Shown here piece by piece: positions 17,516-25,433 of a stretch of 64,000 nt of DNA. The notes under the pieces were generated by a model. That model had not been told where the DNA came from and made no database searches. It worked only from the letters and a program-made list of their open reading frames with translations. The stretch comes from a virus. Where the stretch lies: positions 1 through 64,000 of IMG/VR virus record IMGVR_UViG_3300022907_000007; one strand, 5' to 3'. The position numbers and the translations under genes were made by a program. Within the stretch, counting starts at the first letter, position 1; each line of letters opens with the position of its first letter.

Positions 17516-18179
17516 TTGGCGGCTCCCATTGCTCTCCTTGTTGACGCTGAAGGTACAGTAGTTTTCCATTCTCTACTGCACGTTCAACACTACCTAATTG
17601 CTCAACGCAAGTATCAAACATTTCTTTTTCACTCAGTCCATTGAGTAACTTGTAAGCCTTCTTAGGCCCAATACCTTTGACACCCATGATGTTATCAATG
17701 CGGTCTCCAACAAGGAACTGCATATAGAAGTTGAGTAATCCCTGCTCATGCGTGATGTAGTACCTGTCTTTCTTAACAAAGTTGTAGTGCCATCCCTGCA
17801 CCTGATCAAAGTCTTTGTCAAGAGAAACAATGATAGAGTCGTCACCATGTGAGGTTGCCGCAATAGCGATCTCATCATCAGCTTCACACCCATCAGATAC
17901 TACACCATTCCATGATAGCTCAAGGTACTCACGCAACAGTGCATGATGCGTAGGCTTTTCACCTTTGCGGTTTCCCTTGTATGGGGCGGTGACTGCAACA
18001 TCAAATCGGAAGTTGGTCTTACCAGTTAGGTAAGTCTGCCAGTCTGATACGTTTATCTCAAACATCAACATCTCCTCCAAGAAGGAGGCCATCGTCCTGA
18101 TAGCCACACTCTCAGATTCTTCGTTGGTTGCAAACCCAATGCGGTAGCAAAGGATGTCACCGTCAATCAGCGCAATCAC
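17424..18179 (-). CDS. 5'-3' exonuclease (FEN / T7 gp6-like)
   Basis: 251 residues, GTG start overlapping the stop of the ssDNA-binding gene. Acidic metal motifs: LIDGD (4-8), APYKGNRK, EADDEIA, SLDKDFDQV, and the helix-hairpin-helix GVKGIGPKKA. These define the FEN1/RNase H family that removes primers and degrades host DNA. The last 35 or so residues are Ser/Thr/Glu-rich and lie over the start of the endonuclease gene. Confidence 0.9.
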   Translation of the reverse strand: MIALIDGDILCYRIGFATNEESESVAIRTMASFLEEMLMFEINVSDWQTYLTGKTNFRFDVAVTAPYKGNRKGEKPTHHALLREYLELSWNGVVSDGCEADDEIAIAATSHGDDSIIVSLDKDFDQVQGWHYNFVKKDRYYITHEQGLLNFYMQFLVGDRIDNIMGVKGIGPKKAYKLLNGLSEKEMFDTCVEQLGSVERAVENGKLLYLQRQQGEQWEPPSEDTERESKGKETTTMDSGTDTTDVPASGE

Positions 18180-18595
18180 AGGGTGTCTTCTTCTACCGTC
18201 ACGTCTGCCTTAGTTTCTTCAGGCACATACTGATTCAACTCAGTGACCATGAGCTTGACGATACCAAGAGAGATACCAGTCTGTCCTGTTGGAGACTTCC
18301 AAGAGTAAGGCTTCGCCATGATAGTCGCACGCGAACCATTACCAACAAGGACGTTACGGCTGATAGCTTCACCGTTCTTGTCGTATGGAGTGATCTCATA
18401 CTTAGACTTGCAGGTTACAAAGAACCCACGCTCATCGTCTTTCGACTTGATCTGCACACCAGTCGTCTCGATCTGATCGATCTGATCTGTTGACAGGTTA
18501 GCCAAGTCTACCTGAAACTTTTGTGACAACTTGTTGACCTCGAAAAGGTTAGGCCAGAACAGTTCGACGTTGTCTAGTTTAATTAAGTTACTCAT
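18176..18595 (-). CDS. Single-stranded DNA-binding protein (gp2.5-like)
   Basis: 139 residues. LIKLDNVELFWPNLFEVNKL and the central FFVTCKSKYEITPYD.NG..I fit the short phage SSB family (DUF2815 / T7 gp2.5-like OB fold). The C-terminal tail (TVEEDTL) is acidic, as needed for contact with polymerase and helicase. AGGAG lies 7 bases before the ATG, and it has its own strong promoter. Confidence 0.75.
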   Translation of the reverse strand: MSNLIKLDNVELFWPNLFEVNKLSQKFQVDLANLSTDQIDQIETTGVQIKSKDDERGFFVTCKSKYEITPYDKNGEAISRNVLVGNGSRATIMAKPYSWKSPTGQTGISLGIVKLMVTELNQYVPEETKADVTVEEDTL

Positions 18596-18624
18596 ACTTT
18601 TCTCCTACGGAAGTGAGTCTATAT

Positions 18625-18653
18625 ATTATAGCACACAAATTAATGTGTGTCAA
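18625..18653 (-). promoter_or_regulatory. Sigma70-type promoter for the ssDNA-binding gene
   Basis: On the minus strand TTGACA (18653-18648), 17-bp spacer, TATAAT (18630-18625) with TGC extension. Overlaps the last codons of the polymerase gene and lies 30 bp before the ssb start. Lets the SSB, exonuclease and reductase genes be made independently of the polymerase. Confidence 0.9.
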
Positions 18654-20271
18654 ACCAAGTCTTACCAATTTTAGACTCGGCATCTACTGGGCATCGAAAG
18701 CCCAAGGTAAGCCCTGCTTGTGAGGCAGAGTCGCACATGATCTGTGCAACCTCTTCACCATACTTCTCCTCTGTTTCAATTTGAATTTCATCGTGTACAA
18801 ATGCAACCTGTCGCACAGGTAAGCAAAGTCGCTTAAACTTTTGGTGTGCTTCAATACACCACTGCTTTGCAATGATAGCCCCACAACCTTGAAGGAGGCT
18901 GTTGAGTGCGGCGTGCTCAGATCTAACAATGATCCTTCTACCATCCAACCCCGGTACGTACCCTTTGCTCGCCACTTTCTTAACTTTTTCCATAAGTCTT
19001 GATAACGCAGGGGTGTTAGCATAAAAGCGCGACAAGACCTCTTGCCCCTGACGCGCACCTCCCCCGACAATACTACCAATCTTTGCGGGTCCCGCGCCGT
19101 AAAGGGTTGCATAGATGAGAGTCTTAGCCTGCGGTCTCGTAATGCCTGCGGCATCTGCGTTCTTCTGATGGATATCTCCATTCAATAACTCCTCTGTCCA
19201 CTCATCATCCTGCATATAATGGGCAAGACATCTCAACTCGATCCCGCTTAAGTCCGTGCCGCATAAGACATGACCATCATCAACAGTCCACAGACCACGA
19301 CACTCAGGTCCATACTCACTGTTGACACTGGGGATTTGTCCCATGTTTGGTTTTTGGTGGGTCATACGTCCAGTAACAGCACCATTAGTAATCACCCTAC
19401 CATGTACCCTGCCGTCATCCTTGAGGTTATCAATCCATGACTCAAGCAAACCGACACGCTTCTGTATCATCAGGTACTCAGCGATCAACTGCGCTTCAGG
19501 CAGATCAATAGCCTTGAGTGTACCCTCATCAACTATGATAGTACCTTTCTCAGTCTTCTTAGTAAACTTAACACCACGCTCCTGAAGACGCTGTGCGATC
19601 TGTTGTCTTGACCCCACATTGAATACGGTAACCCCATCTTTGAGACGCTTGCCTGTCTTCTCTGACCAACGCTCTTCCACAATCGGAGGAAATATATTTT
19701 GCAAGTGATCAGTAATATAAGCCATTCGATCTTTAAGTTGAGCCAACAAAGTGATAGCTTCTTTCTCGTTGAGTTTGAATCCATTGTCCTCTTGCCTCTT
19801 CATAATAAAAGCGATGCTGTGTTCCAGATCAATAGACACACTGTAGTCTTCTAGTTCTTTGCACAATTGTTTGTACAACTTGACTGTTAAGTTCACGTCT
19901 TGAGAACAATACTCAACCATCTGTTCAGTAAGACCGCCATTGAAATCAGTGAAGTCCTGTTTGTAATCACCAAGACGTTCGCCCCATGCACGTAGACTAT
20001 GGCCACCCTCCAGTTGTGGATTCCATAGCCTTGACATGACCAGAGTATCACGAACTTTGGAGAGGGGAATCTTTACTCCCCAAATCCGTGACAACACTGG
20101 CCCGTCAAACCCAATGATGTTGTGACCTACTACTACATCAGCCTTGTCCACTAGCTCTTGGACTTTCTGTGCGTTTGTGTATACAGATGTATAACTGTCG
20201 TAGTTACATCCACAGCACCAGATTCTGTCGTGCGTTAGGTTGGTCTCAATGTCGAGTACCAATACCTTCAT
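18640..20271 (-). CDS. DNA polymerase I family (T7 gp5-like)
   Basis: 543 residues from the second of two adjacent ATGs (GGAG spacing favours it). 3'-5' exonuclease motifs: LDIETN (DxE), GHNIIGFD and EYCSQD. Polymerase motif A is GTDLSGIELR, motif B TRPQAKTLIYATLYGAG, motif C VHDE. The motif B residue equal to E. coli Phe762 is Tyr, as in T7, a trait linked with virulent phages. Shorter than T7 gp5 (704). Confidence 0.95.
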   Translation of the reverse strand: MKVLVLDIETNLTHDRIWCCGCNYDSYTSVYTNAQKVQELVDKADVVVGHNIIGFDGPVLSRIWGVKIPLSKVRDTLVMSRLWNPQLEGGHSLRAWGERLGDYKQDFTDFNGGLTEQMVEYCSQDVNLTVKLYKQLCKELEDYSVSIDLEHSIAFIMKRQEDNGFKLNEKEAITLLAQLKDRMAYITDHLQNIFPPIVEERWSEKTGKRLKDGVTVFNVGSRQQIAQRLQERGVKFTKKTEKGTIIVDEGTLKAIDLPEAQLIAEYLMIQKRVGLLESWIDNLKDDGRVHGRVITNGAVTGRMTHQKPNMGQIPSVNSEYGPECRGLWTVDDGHVLCGTDLSGIELRCLAHYMQDDEWTEELLNGDIHQKNADAAGITRPQAKTLIYATLYGAGPAKIGSIVGGGARQGQEVLSRFYANTPALSRLMEKVKKVASKGYVPGLDGRRIIVRSEHAALNSLLQGCGAIIAKQWCIEAHQKFKRLCLPVRQVAFVHDEIQIETEEKYGEEVAQIMCDSASQAGLTLGFRCPVDAESKIGKTWFDTH

Positions 20272-21875
20272 CATAACTCCTCATCTTTTACCTCAGTCAT
20301 TCTACCTGTTGCGTGAGTATAAAGCAAGCTACAAGCAGGACCAGTGATACCACAGAAACGATTCTTCAGTACCCGCACGCGAGTGGTATTACGCTCAGTG
20401 ATATCCTCAGCCTGACCGTTACGCTCCAGACCAATCACCATGTCAGATAGCTGTGCGATAGAACCAGAGCCACGCAACTGTGCCAGTGATGTAGCTGTCC
20501 CTTCCTCATGTCCCTTACCTTCAGGACGCTTGAGGTGTGAGACACAGATAAGACATATACCTGTCTCTTGCACCAACATCCGGAGCTTGGTCATGATCTC
20601 ATCTATCGCTTTACGTTCGTCACCACTGGCTTGAGCAGACACCACGATACTAATATGATCGAGAAATATATAACTACACCCCAATCCTTTAGCAAGATAT
20701 CGGACACGATTAATAATGTTATCGACGCTAGTGCTACCGAAATGGTCAAAGAGATATATGCGATCAGTCCCAAGAGTTTTGCTAAAAGCATCACGCTTCT
20801 CCTCTTCAGTGGCATCTGAGTCTGGTAGATGCAGTGGTTGATTTGCCGCAAGCGACATGATAGACAGCGCAGACTTCCGCACTGACTCCTCTAAGAACAT
20901 CAGACCTACGTTGTCCTCTGTCTTATTCAAGATGTGCCATACAATCTCTCGCACAAACTGTGACTTACCTAGTCCAGATCCTGCAGTGATAGTCACTAGC
21001 TCACCCTTACGTACACCATAGGTTAACTTGGTTAACCCTGCGAATGGGTAATCACAGTCCGATGGGGCAACAGGTTTCATTACCTCCTCAAGCAGAGTAC
21101 CACCCGCAACAATACCATCAGGTACGTGCTGTTCAGAAGACCACCACTTGTCAGTGAACTCCTTCATCTTCTTGTTCTGAAGATAGTCGCACGCATCCTT
21201 CATACCATCGAGGTGCATAAAGACTTTGGCTTTACTACCAAAGATCTCTGCCGCCTGTGATGCCGCACGCTTGCCTGCATCGTCACCGTCAAAGCAGATC
21301 ACGACGTTGTCAAAGGAATCTAACCACTCATACTGAGCGCGGATGTCTTTGGCGGCAGAGGCCGCACCGTTCCGTACCGAAACCACCGGATACTTAGACC
21401 CTAGCATTTGGTATGCCGCCATCGCATCGAACTCTCCCTCAACAATGGTGACGTACTTACCACCCTTGCTGAATAGATTCTGTCCGTACAGCACAGCACT
21501 CTTCCAGTCACCTGCGATTGAGAACTGCTTGTCCTCTGCACGTTCCTTCTGTGCCACGAGTTGACCACTCGCATTACAGTAGCCAAAGAATGTAGTGCCG
21601 TCAGCGACAGAGCACTTGTATGCCTTGGCGGTATCGCTACTGATACCACGGTCAATAATTGTACGATACCCTGCGTCTTGGAACTTAGACAGTTGAGTAT
21701 CAGTCAGTTGTTTAGCTTCCACCTGTACCTCCCTATGGGTTGGTGTGTAATCGTCGCTCTGTGAGCCTGTGTATGCCTCGCAGACAAAGCAAAAGGATGA
21801 ACCGTCATCGTTGTATGACAGCCCATCGCTTGAGCCACAGTCACTGCATGGTTGGTGCGTCTTGACAAATGGCAC
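20271..21875 (-). CDS. Primase-helicase (T7 gp4-like)
   Basis: A GTG at 21875 has the better spacing to AAGGAG; the ATG at 21881 gives 536 residues. In that numbering: Zn finger C12/C15/C31/C34, Toprim EGE (148-150) and DGDD (198-201), linker, then RecA-like helicase with Walker A AGSGLGKS (300-307), Walker B IFLDH, and SHLKRPEG...QLRGSGSIAQLSD. Hexameric helicase with its own primase, acting with the adjacent polymerase. Confidence 0.95.
   Translation of the reverse strand: MPFVKTHQPCSDCGSSDGLSYNDDGSSFCFVCEAYTGSQSDDYTPTHREVQVEAKQLTDTQLSKFQDAGYRTIIDRGISSDTAKAYKCSVADGTTFFGYCNASGQLVAQKERAEDKQFSIAGDWKSAVLYGQNLFSKGGKYVTIVEGEFDAMAAYQMLGSKYPVVSVRNGAASAAKDIRAQYEWLDSFDNVVICFDGDDAGKRAASQAAEIFGSKAKVFMHLDGMKDACDYLQNKKMKEFTDKWWSSEQHVPDGIVAGGTLLEEVMKPVAPSDCDYPFAGLTKLTYGVRKGELVTITAGSGLGKSQFVREIVWHILNKTEDNVGLMFLEESVRKSALSIMSLAANQPLHLPDSDATEEEKRDAFSKTLGTDRIYLFDHFGSTSVDNIINRVRYLAKGLGCSYIFLDHISIVVSAQASGDERKAIDEIMTKLRMLVQETGICLICVSHLKRPEGKGHEEGTATSLAQLRGSGSIAQLSDMVIGLERNGQAEDITERNTTRVRVLKNRFCGITGPACSLLYTHATGRMTEVKDEEL
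21021..21037. repeat. 17-bp double palindrome, site 3
   Basis: Exact GGTTAACTTGGTTAACC inside the primase-helicase gene, where it encodes LTKLT of AGLTKLTYGV. Confidence 0.9.
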
Positions 21876-22080
21876 GCTCATTCTCCTTGTAGAAATCTGC
21901 CATCAATGATAGCGCATATGACTCCTTGTTGTCAGCGCAGTAGTCTGCAAGAGAAGTCAGCACTCGATGTAATCCATAACGATAAATCAAATCGCAAGTG
22001 TCAACAAGAACTTGATGTTGAATCATCTCTTCCATCGCAAGAGTAAAATCGTCAACAGGAATATTTAAATCTTTATACAC
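21841..22080 (-). CDS. Small early protein (79 aa)
   Basis: GTG start with AGGAG 8 bases upstream; the end overlaps the primase-helicase start by 35-41 bp. Mostly helical, with MIQHQVLVDTCDLIYRYGL. No known family. An extended -10 promoter lies 73 bp upstream. Confidence 0.55.
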   Translation of the reverse strand: MYKDLNIPVDDFTLAMEEMIQHQVLVDTCDLIYRYGLHRVLTSLADYCADNKESYALSLMADFYKENERAICQDAPTMQ

Positions 22081-22152
22081 TTCAGCACTCCTAAGTAGAT
22101 GTAAGAGATAACTAAGATAATAATTATCTCTTGCATATGTCTTTAAAGTAAT

Positions 22153-22161
22153 ATTATATCA
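22153..22161 (-). promoter_or_regulatory. Extended -10 promoter candidate
   Basis: Minus strand TGATATAAT. The -35 region (CAGACT, 17-bp spacing) matches only at the central GAC. Downstream the leader carries AAGAGATAA and TTATCTCTT as a 9-bp inverted repeat. It would serve the 79-residue gene and the replication genes. Confidence 0.55.
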
Positions 22162-22356
22162 CGAATCAGGACGAAAGTCTGCTTGAAAAAGATCATCATC
22201 ATCTTCATGCATTAGATCCATTCGCTCGACAGCCTTTACCTCATCCTTAACAAAGGTATAACAATGATTGCATAAGTCTATGAATTCATTGGTCTCAGCA
22301 CTCTTGCGTGTGGACTCAAAGTCTGTCAGTTCTACGTTACACGATAGGCATCTCAC
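22159..22356 (-). CDS. Zinc-ribbon mini-protein
   Basis: 65 residues from a GTG at 22356 (AGGAG 9 bases before). Frame is open further upstream, but that part overlaps the promoter at 22393-22421 and looks non-coding. RCLSCNVELTDFES and DLCNHCYTF give C-x2-C...C-x2-C, one zinc site. Small proteins with C.SCN.ELTDFES are frequent in T7-like phages; function unknown. Confidence 0.7.
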   Translation of the reverse strand: MRCLSCNVELTDFESTRKSAETNEFIDLCNHCYTFVKDEVKAVERMDLMHEDDDDLFQADFRPDS

Positions 22357-22392
22357 AACTGTGCGCTCCTTATTAAGTACAGTAAGATGACT

Positions 22393-22421
22393 AGTATAAC
22401 ACACCCGAATAAAAATCTCAA
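22393..22421 (-). promoter_or_regulatory. Sigma70-type promoter
   Basis: Minus strand TTGAGA (22421-22416), 17-bp spacer, TATACT (22398-22393) with TG extension. 37 bp before the zinc-ribbon gene. Confidence 0.75.
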
Positions 22422-22651
22422 ACGTGACTCCACGCCCCATCACGGGCATTGACAATTTCCCACACACGTTGCTTGCTGATGCCAAACTTCTCACCGATAG
22501 CCCGCTGAGATAGGCTGTCAAGTTTTTCTTTGGCGCGTATGCGCTCTTGATTCAACTCAAGAATCAATCGAACATCGCTCTCATCAATCTTTGCGTTGTG
22601 ATGCTTCGATCCGCGTGGTGCATAAGGACGATCTGTATCATAATTAGCCAT
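22418..22651 (-). CDS. Helix-turn-helix DNA-binding protein
   Basis: 77 residues. LSQRAIGEKFGISKQRVWEIVN (residues 47-68) is a clear helix-turn-helix. The N-terminus is basic and His-rich. A double palindrome (22686-22702) lies 35 bp upstream of its start, and seven others lie in the same module, so it is the best candidate for a regulator that binds them (inference). Confidence 0.7.
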   Translation of the reverse strand: MANYDTDRPYAPRGSKHHNAKIDESDVRLILELNQERIRAKEKLDSLSQRAIGEKFGISKQRVWEIVNARDGAWSHV

Positions 22652-22685
22652 TGTGTTCTACCTTGTATATACAAAAAAAATACGA

Positions 22686-22702
22686 GGTTAACTTGGTTAA
22701 CC
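22686..22702. repeat. 17-bp double palindrome, site 4
   Basis: Exact copy between the 95-residue gene and the HTH gene. On the minus strand it is followed by TCGTATTTTTTTT, so it could also act as a weak terminator. A 12-bp palindrome TTGTATATACAA (22663-22674) lies between it and the HTH start. Confidence 0.9.
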
Positions 22703-22711
22703 CCGCGAGTG

Positions 22712-22999
22712 TTATTCGTAACTTACCTCTTCCATTTTCATTGATGGTCCTTCATCCACAACATAACGCCAGATCTCTCTGTCTGTTCCACACATCCACT
22801 TGACTTCCTCGATGAACCCTTGTGGCAAACTCTGGCTGTAGTCTTCCAACTCAACAGACTGCAAGTGCCATGAGTCAGGGATATCATAACCCTTCTCAAA
22901 CTTCCACACGACATTGAGACAGAACTCATTGTCCTCTGGGTCATACCACCAATGAGTACCGTAATACTCATGACCATCTTTGTATAAGCTAGTTGACAT
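22712..22999 (-). CDS. Hypothetical early protein (95 aa)
   Basis: Acidic, Trp-rich (THWWYDPEDNEFCLNVVWKFE). No family recognised. Overlaps the end of the next upstream gene by 11 bp and ends 10 bp before palindrome site 4. Confidence 0.55.
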   Translation of the reverse strand: MSTSLYKDGHEYYGTHWWYDPEDNEFCLNVVWKFEKGYDIPDSWHLQSVELEDYSQSLPQGFIEEVKWMCGTDREIWRYVVDEGPSMKMEEVSYE

Positions 23000-23342
23000 A
23001 CATCACCCCATACATTCTACCTACTTCATCACGGGTCATAAACTTGTGGTCAATGTCCGCAACATCCTCTGCATCAAGCCATGCATCCTTGGAGTTACCT
23101 CCCGCATCAATACCAAGGAACAACACACGACCTGCATACGGATCAGGGTATATATCAGGGGCATACCAGAACTCAGACTCCTCATGTAACCCATTGTCAT
23201 TGACATAGATTGCATCACCGCCCTCATCATAACCACCACTGCAGAAGATATCACACTGCAAATGCTTACTGATATCTGTGTAGTCATTCACTTCTACATT
23301 CTCAATCGTCTTGAGATATGGATCTACTAATACTGCTTTCAT
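22989..23342 (-). CDS. DUF3846-like early protein
   Basis: 117 residues. MKAVLVDPYLKTIENVEV and the middle VNDNGLHEES...GRVLFLGIDAGGN recall DUF3846 proteins (start KAILIDP..KTI). Function of that family is unknown. Start and upstream stop overlap as TAATG. Confidence 0.5.
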   Translation of the reverse strand: MKAVLVDPYLKTIENVEVNDYTDISKHLQCDIFCSGGYDEGGDAIYVNDNGLHEESEFWYAPDIYPDPYAGRVLFLGIDAGGNSKDAWLDAEDVADIDHKFMTRDEVGRMYGVMYVN

Positions 23343-23551
23343 TACTTCACCTCTGCTATCAAACCGTCACTCATTGTGACCTGTGCAAAAAACTCACGAC
23401 CTTTGTTAGTCGTAAGCTGTGGTCTGTTAGAGCCTGTCAACACACCATTAGGTCTGTACTCTGGACCAAAGTAGGATGTCTCAGTGTAGTTAAGACGCTG
23501 ACCAATATGCTCACGCATTTCTTTCTTGCTACTGTAATTGAATATCATCAT
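23342..23551 (-). CDS. Small conserved early protein
   Basis: 69 residues from the ATG at 23551 (AGG 9 bases before; 23548 and 23572 are alternatives). SKKEMREHIGQRL.YTETS.FGPEY.PNG.L.G.NRP is a pattern I associate with small phage early proteins. No function known. Confidence 0.5.
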   Translation of the reverse strand: MMIFNYSSKKEMREHIGQRLNYTETSYFGPEYRPNGVLTGSNRPQLTTNKGREFFAQVTMSDGLIAEVK

Positions 23552-23619
23552 GGTTATGTACCTATATGTCATACACTTTTAAAGACAAGCAGTTTTACAT
23601 CATGCTCAGGATGGGAGGA

Positions 23620-24249
23620 TTAACCGATCAGCGCGGCAACGTGCATCTGAGATACTTCATTGCCATCTGCAAAACGCCCACGGTTACATGGCTTGTAAAC
23701 TAATTGCTCACACCATGAGTCCCACAGTTTCTCTGTACTACGATTGACCTTGCACAGGCTGACGTAGTTCATCAGCTTAGCAAACTTAGTCTGCGGCTTG
23801 GTGATGTCAGAGAATGTAAAGTCTTTGGGATCTACCTTGCGGAATCGTCGCAAGTTATGCACATCAAAACAACCAACACGACCGAACATCATCTGCATGA
23901 CAAAGCCTGCCTTGACAGCGCGGAGTCCAGGCACTTCGACAAGACGCAACAACATCGCCGCATCTTTCTGATCCTGAGTACCACCAAACTCTTTCTTCGG
24001 TGACATCCACAACTGCATGAGATCATCATACAATTCCTTGCCGTGTTCTTGCAGATAATTGTGAGTGTCAATCTTGAATCCCCACACATACTTAGAGTTA
24101 ACTTGGTTAACCCTGTAGTCGTCCATCTGACGCTTCATCGTATGGAATGGTGTCTTCACAGACAGCACAACAAACATAATACCCATGCTCATTTGCTCAT
24201 GGTTCTCTTGCATATACGCATTGATAATTGGATTATGATTCTTGAACAT
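23620..24249 (-). CDS. Helix-hairpin-helix (HhH-GPD-like) protein
   Basis: 209 residues. VPGLRAVKAGFVMQMM at 106-121 followed by GCFDVHNLRRF (D129) mirrors the HhH-GPD core LPGxGxxTA...VDTHVxR, where the Asp is catalytic in DNA glycosylases. The loop has Arg where Gly is usual. A base-excision or DNA-modification role is inferred. Start overlaps the upstream stop as TAATG. Confidence 0.5.
   Translation of the reverse strand: MFKNHNPIINAYMQENHEQMSMGIMFVVLSVKTPFHTMKRQMDDYRVNQVNSKYVWGFKIDTHNYLQEHGKELYDDLMQLWMSPKKEFGGTQDQKDAAMLLRLVEVPGLRAVKAGFVMQMMFGRVGCFDVHNLRRFRKVDPKDFTFSDITKPQTKFAKLMNYVSLCKVNRSTEKLWDSWCEQLVYKPCNRGRFADGNEVSQMHVAALIG
24096..24112. repeat. 17-bp double palindrome, site 5
   Basis: AGTTAACTTGGTTAACC (first base A). 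Inside the HhH-like gene, where it encodes VNQVN, a different frame from sites 2 and 3. Confidence 0.85.
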
Positions 24250-24347
24250 TATTTTAACCCTCTCAAGAAATTAGAAATAACTTGGGACAGCAAATGCGCC
24301 GCCCCAATAAAGGCCAACAGGCCAAGCCACAGTACAAAGAACTCCAT
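24249..24347 (-). CDS. 32-residue single-span membrane mini-protein
   Basis: Reads MEFFVLWLGLLAFIGAAHLL then SQVISNFLRGLK. One membrane helix (about residues 3-25) and a basic end. Its ATG overlaps the upstream stop (TGATG) and its stop overlaps the downstream start (TAATG), so it sits as a perfectly coupled cistron between two genes. GAC and weak ribosome site are consistent with coupled translation. Function unknown. Confidence 0.55.
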   Translation of the reverse strand: MEFFVLWLGLLAFIGAAHLLSQVISNFLRGLK

Positions 24348-24640
24348 CAGTCTTGAAACTCCGGAGTGTCTATCCCTTCATATGCTTCCATGATCTGACG
24401 ACAATGAGTGTGAAAGAACTCTTGCATTCTTGTCTCAAGATCACGAGCTTGATCATACGATAACTCACGCGCAACATGACGTATCGCCCAATAAGCACCA
24501 CCAATCTTGCAACTCACGCGAGGCTCGAAAGTCTTCGGTTCGTTGTAAGCCACAGCATATTTATCAACGTCTTCAGGTCTTGTAATATCCTCAACAACTT
24601 CGCTGATGAACGCACCAAGTAATGTTTTAACTGTAATCAT
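24347..24640 (-). CDS. Hypothetical early protein (97 aa)
   Basis: ATG at 24640 chosen because GGAGGG lies 7 bases upstream. Helical, with SCKIGGAYWAIRHVARELSYD. No family recognised. Palindrome site 6 lies directly upstream of its ribosome site. Confidence 0.55.
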   Translation of the reverse strand: MITVKTLLGAFISEVVEDITRPEDVDKYAVAYNEPKTFEPRVSCKIGGAYWAIRHVARELSYDQARDLETRMQEFFHTHCRQIMEAYEGIDTPEFQD

Positions 24641-24656
24641 TTTGCAACCCTCCACA

Positions 24657-24673
24657 GGTTAACCAAGTTAACT
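24657..24673. repeat. 17-bp double palindrome, site 6
   Basis: GGTTAACCAAGTTAACT, the opposite-strand form with one end mismatch. Lies in the 5' leader, between the -10 at 24715 and the GGAGGG of the 97-residue gene. Confidence 0.85.
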
Positions 24674-24714
24674 TCACAGCCGGAATGCATACTGTCGCCC
24701 GACTGTGTAAGCAC

Positions 24715-24723
24715 AGTATAACA
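24715..24723 (-). promoter_or_regulatory. Extended -10 promoter candidate
   Basis: Minus strand TGTTATACT; no good -35 at 17 bp (CGGATT). Lies just after the terminator of the first leftward gene and before palindrome site 6, so it likely restarts transcription of the early operon. Confidence 0.5.
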
Positions 24724-24763
24724 CAGCAGACCCAGTAAATCCGGCGTAAAAAAATTTATTTTA

Positions 24764-24790
24764 GACAAAGAAAAAGGGGCTTTCGCCCCT
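24764..24790 (-). terminator. Intrinsic terminator after first leftward gene
   Basis: Minus strand AGGGGC-GAAA-GCCCCT followed by TTTTCTTTG. 8 bp past the stop of the 179-residue gene. A GNRA (GAAA) loop stabilises the stem. Confidence 0.85.
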
Positions 24791-24797
24791 CTCTCGA

Positions 24798-25337
24798 TTA
24801 TGCCGCTTTCGGTGCGGCGGTCAGTTCCTTGAATGCTTTCTGGATATCGGCTTGGCTGTATCCCTCCTCGAATGCTTTCTCGATCAGTGCATTCATCTTC
24901 TCGCCGAGATCCCATTTCTTTGGTTGCGCCTCATCCCCTTCGGCTTCGCGGCAGAGTCCGGCCAGTGCGTTGATATTGGTGGCGCCCTTGAATTCTTGAA
25001 CGACCATTGTCTTACCTTCGCCATTTCCCCATAGTTCGGGTTGCTCCTGTTGCTTTTTGCGGATGCCTAGTGCAAAATCTAGGATGCATTTTCTCGCTGA
25101 TTTCAGCGCCTTGATGCTTTTCTTATCCCGTCCGGACGCGAGTAACATGGAATCAAAATCAGCGCAATAGGCCTTAATGATATCTTTGTCGAGGTTAACC
25201 GAGTTAACCATGTCAATCATGTTATCCACTTGCTTACCATCAGTAGAGTTTACAATCAACTCCACATCAGTATTCAAGAACTTCGCGTAAGACGCACCTT
25301 TCCCATCGAATTGAATCGCTTCGTTTTTAGTAGTCAT
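24798..25337 (-). CDS. First early protein (179 aa), unknown
   Basis: First gene of the leftward module, with GGAGGG 5 bases before the ATG, its own promoter and its own terminator, so probably made early and in quantity. Lys/Glu-rich and helical; C-terminus Ala-rich (ELTAAPKAA). Base composition at the 3' end is more G+C-rich than that of its neighbours. No known family. Confidence 0.6.
   Translation of the reverse strand: MTTKNEAIQFDGKGASYAKFLNTDVELIVNSTDGKQVDNMIDMVNSVNLDKDIIKAYCADFDSMLLASGRDKKSIKALKSARKCILDFALGIRKKQQEQPELWGNGEGKTMVVQEFKGATNINALAGLCREAEGDEAQPKKWDLGEKMNALIEKAFEEGYSQADIQKAFKELTAAPKAA
25193..25209. repeat. 17-bp double palindrome, site 7
   Basis: GGTTAACCGAGTTAACC, spacer CGA. 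Inside the first early gene, encoding VNSVN. Confidence 0.9.
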
Positions 25338-25400
25338 GAGACCCTCCAGTCTATATATTTACTATTTAATTTATGATCATTTGTTATTGACCATATGTAC

Positions 25401-25428
25401 ATATTACCAGAGTCAGGGTAGATAGCAA
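25401..25428 (-). promoter_or_regulatory. Leftward early promoter candidate
   Basis: Minus strand TTGCTA (25428-25423), 16-bp spacer, TAATAT (25406-25401). About 64 bp before the first early gene. Palindrome site 8 abuts its -35 on the upstream side, a position for an activator or repressor. Confidence 0.5.
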
Positions 25429-25433
25429 GCAAT

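Noticed and set aside
22357-22521. Upstream extension of the zinc-ribbon frame
   Set aside because: It overlaps a promoter and the HTH gene end; the GTG at 22356 has an ideal ribosome site.
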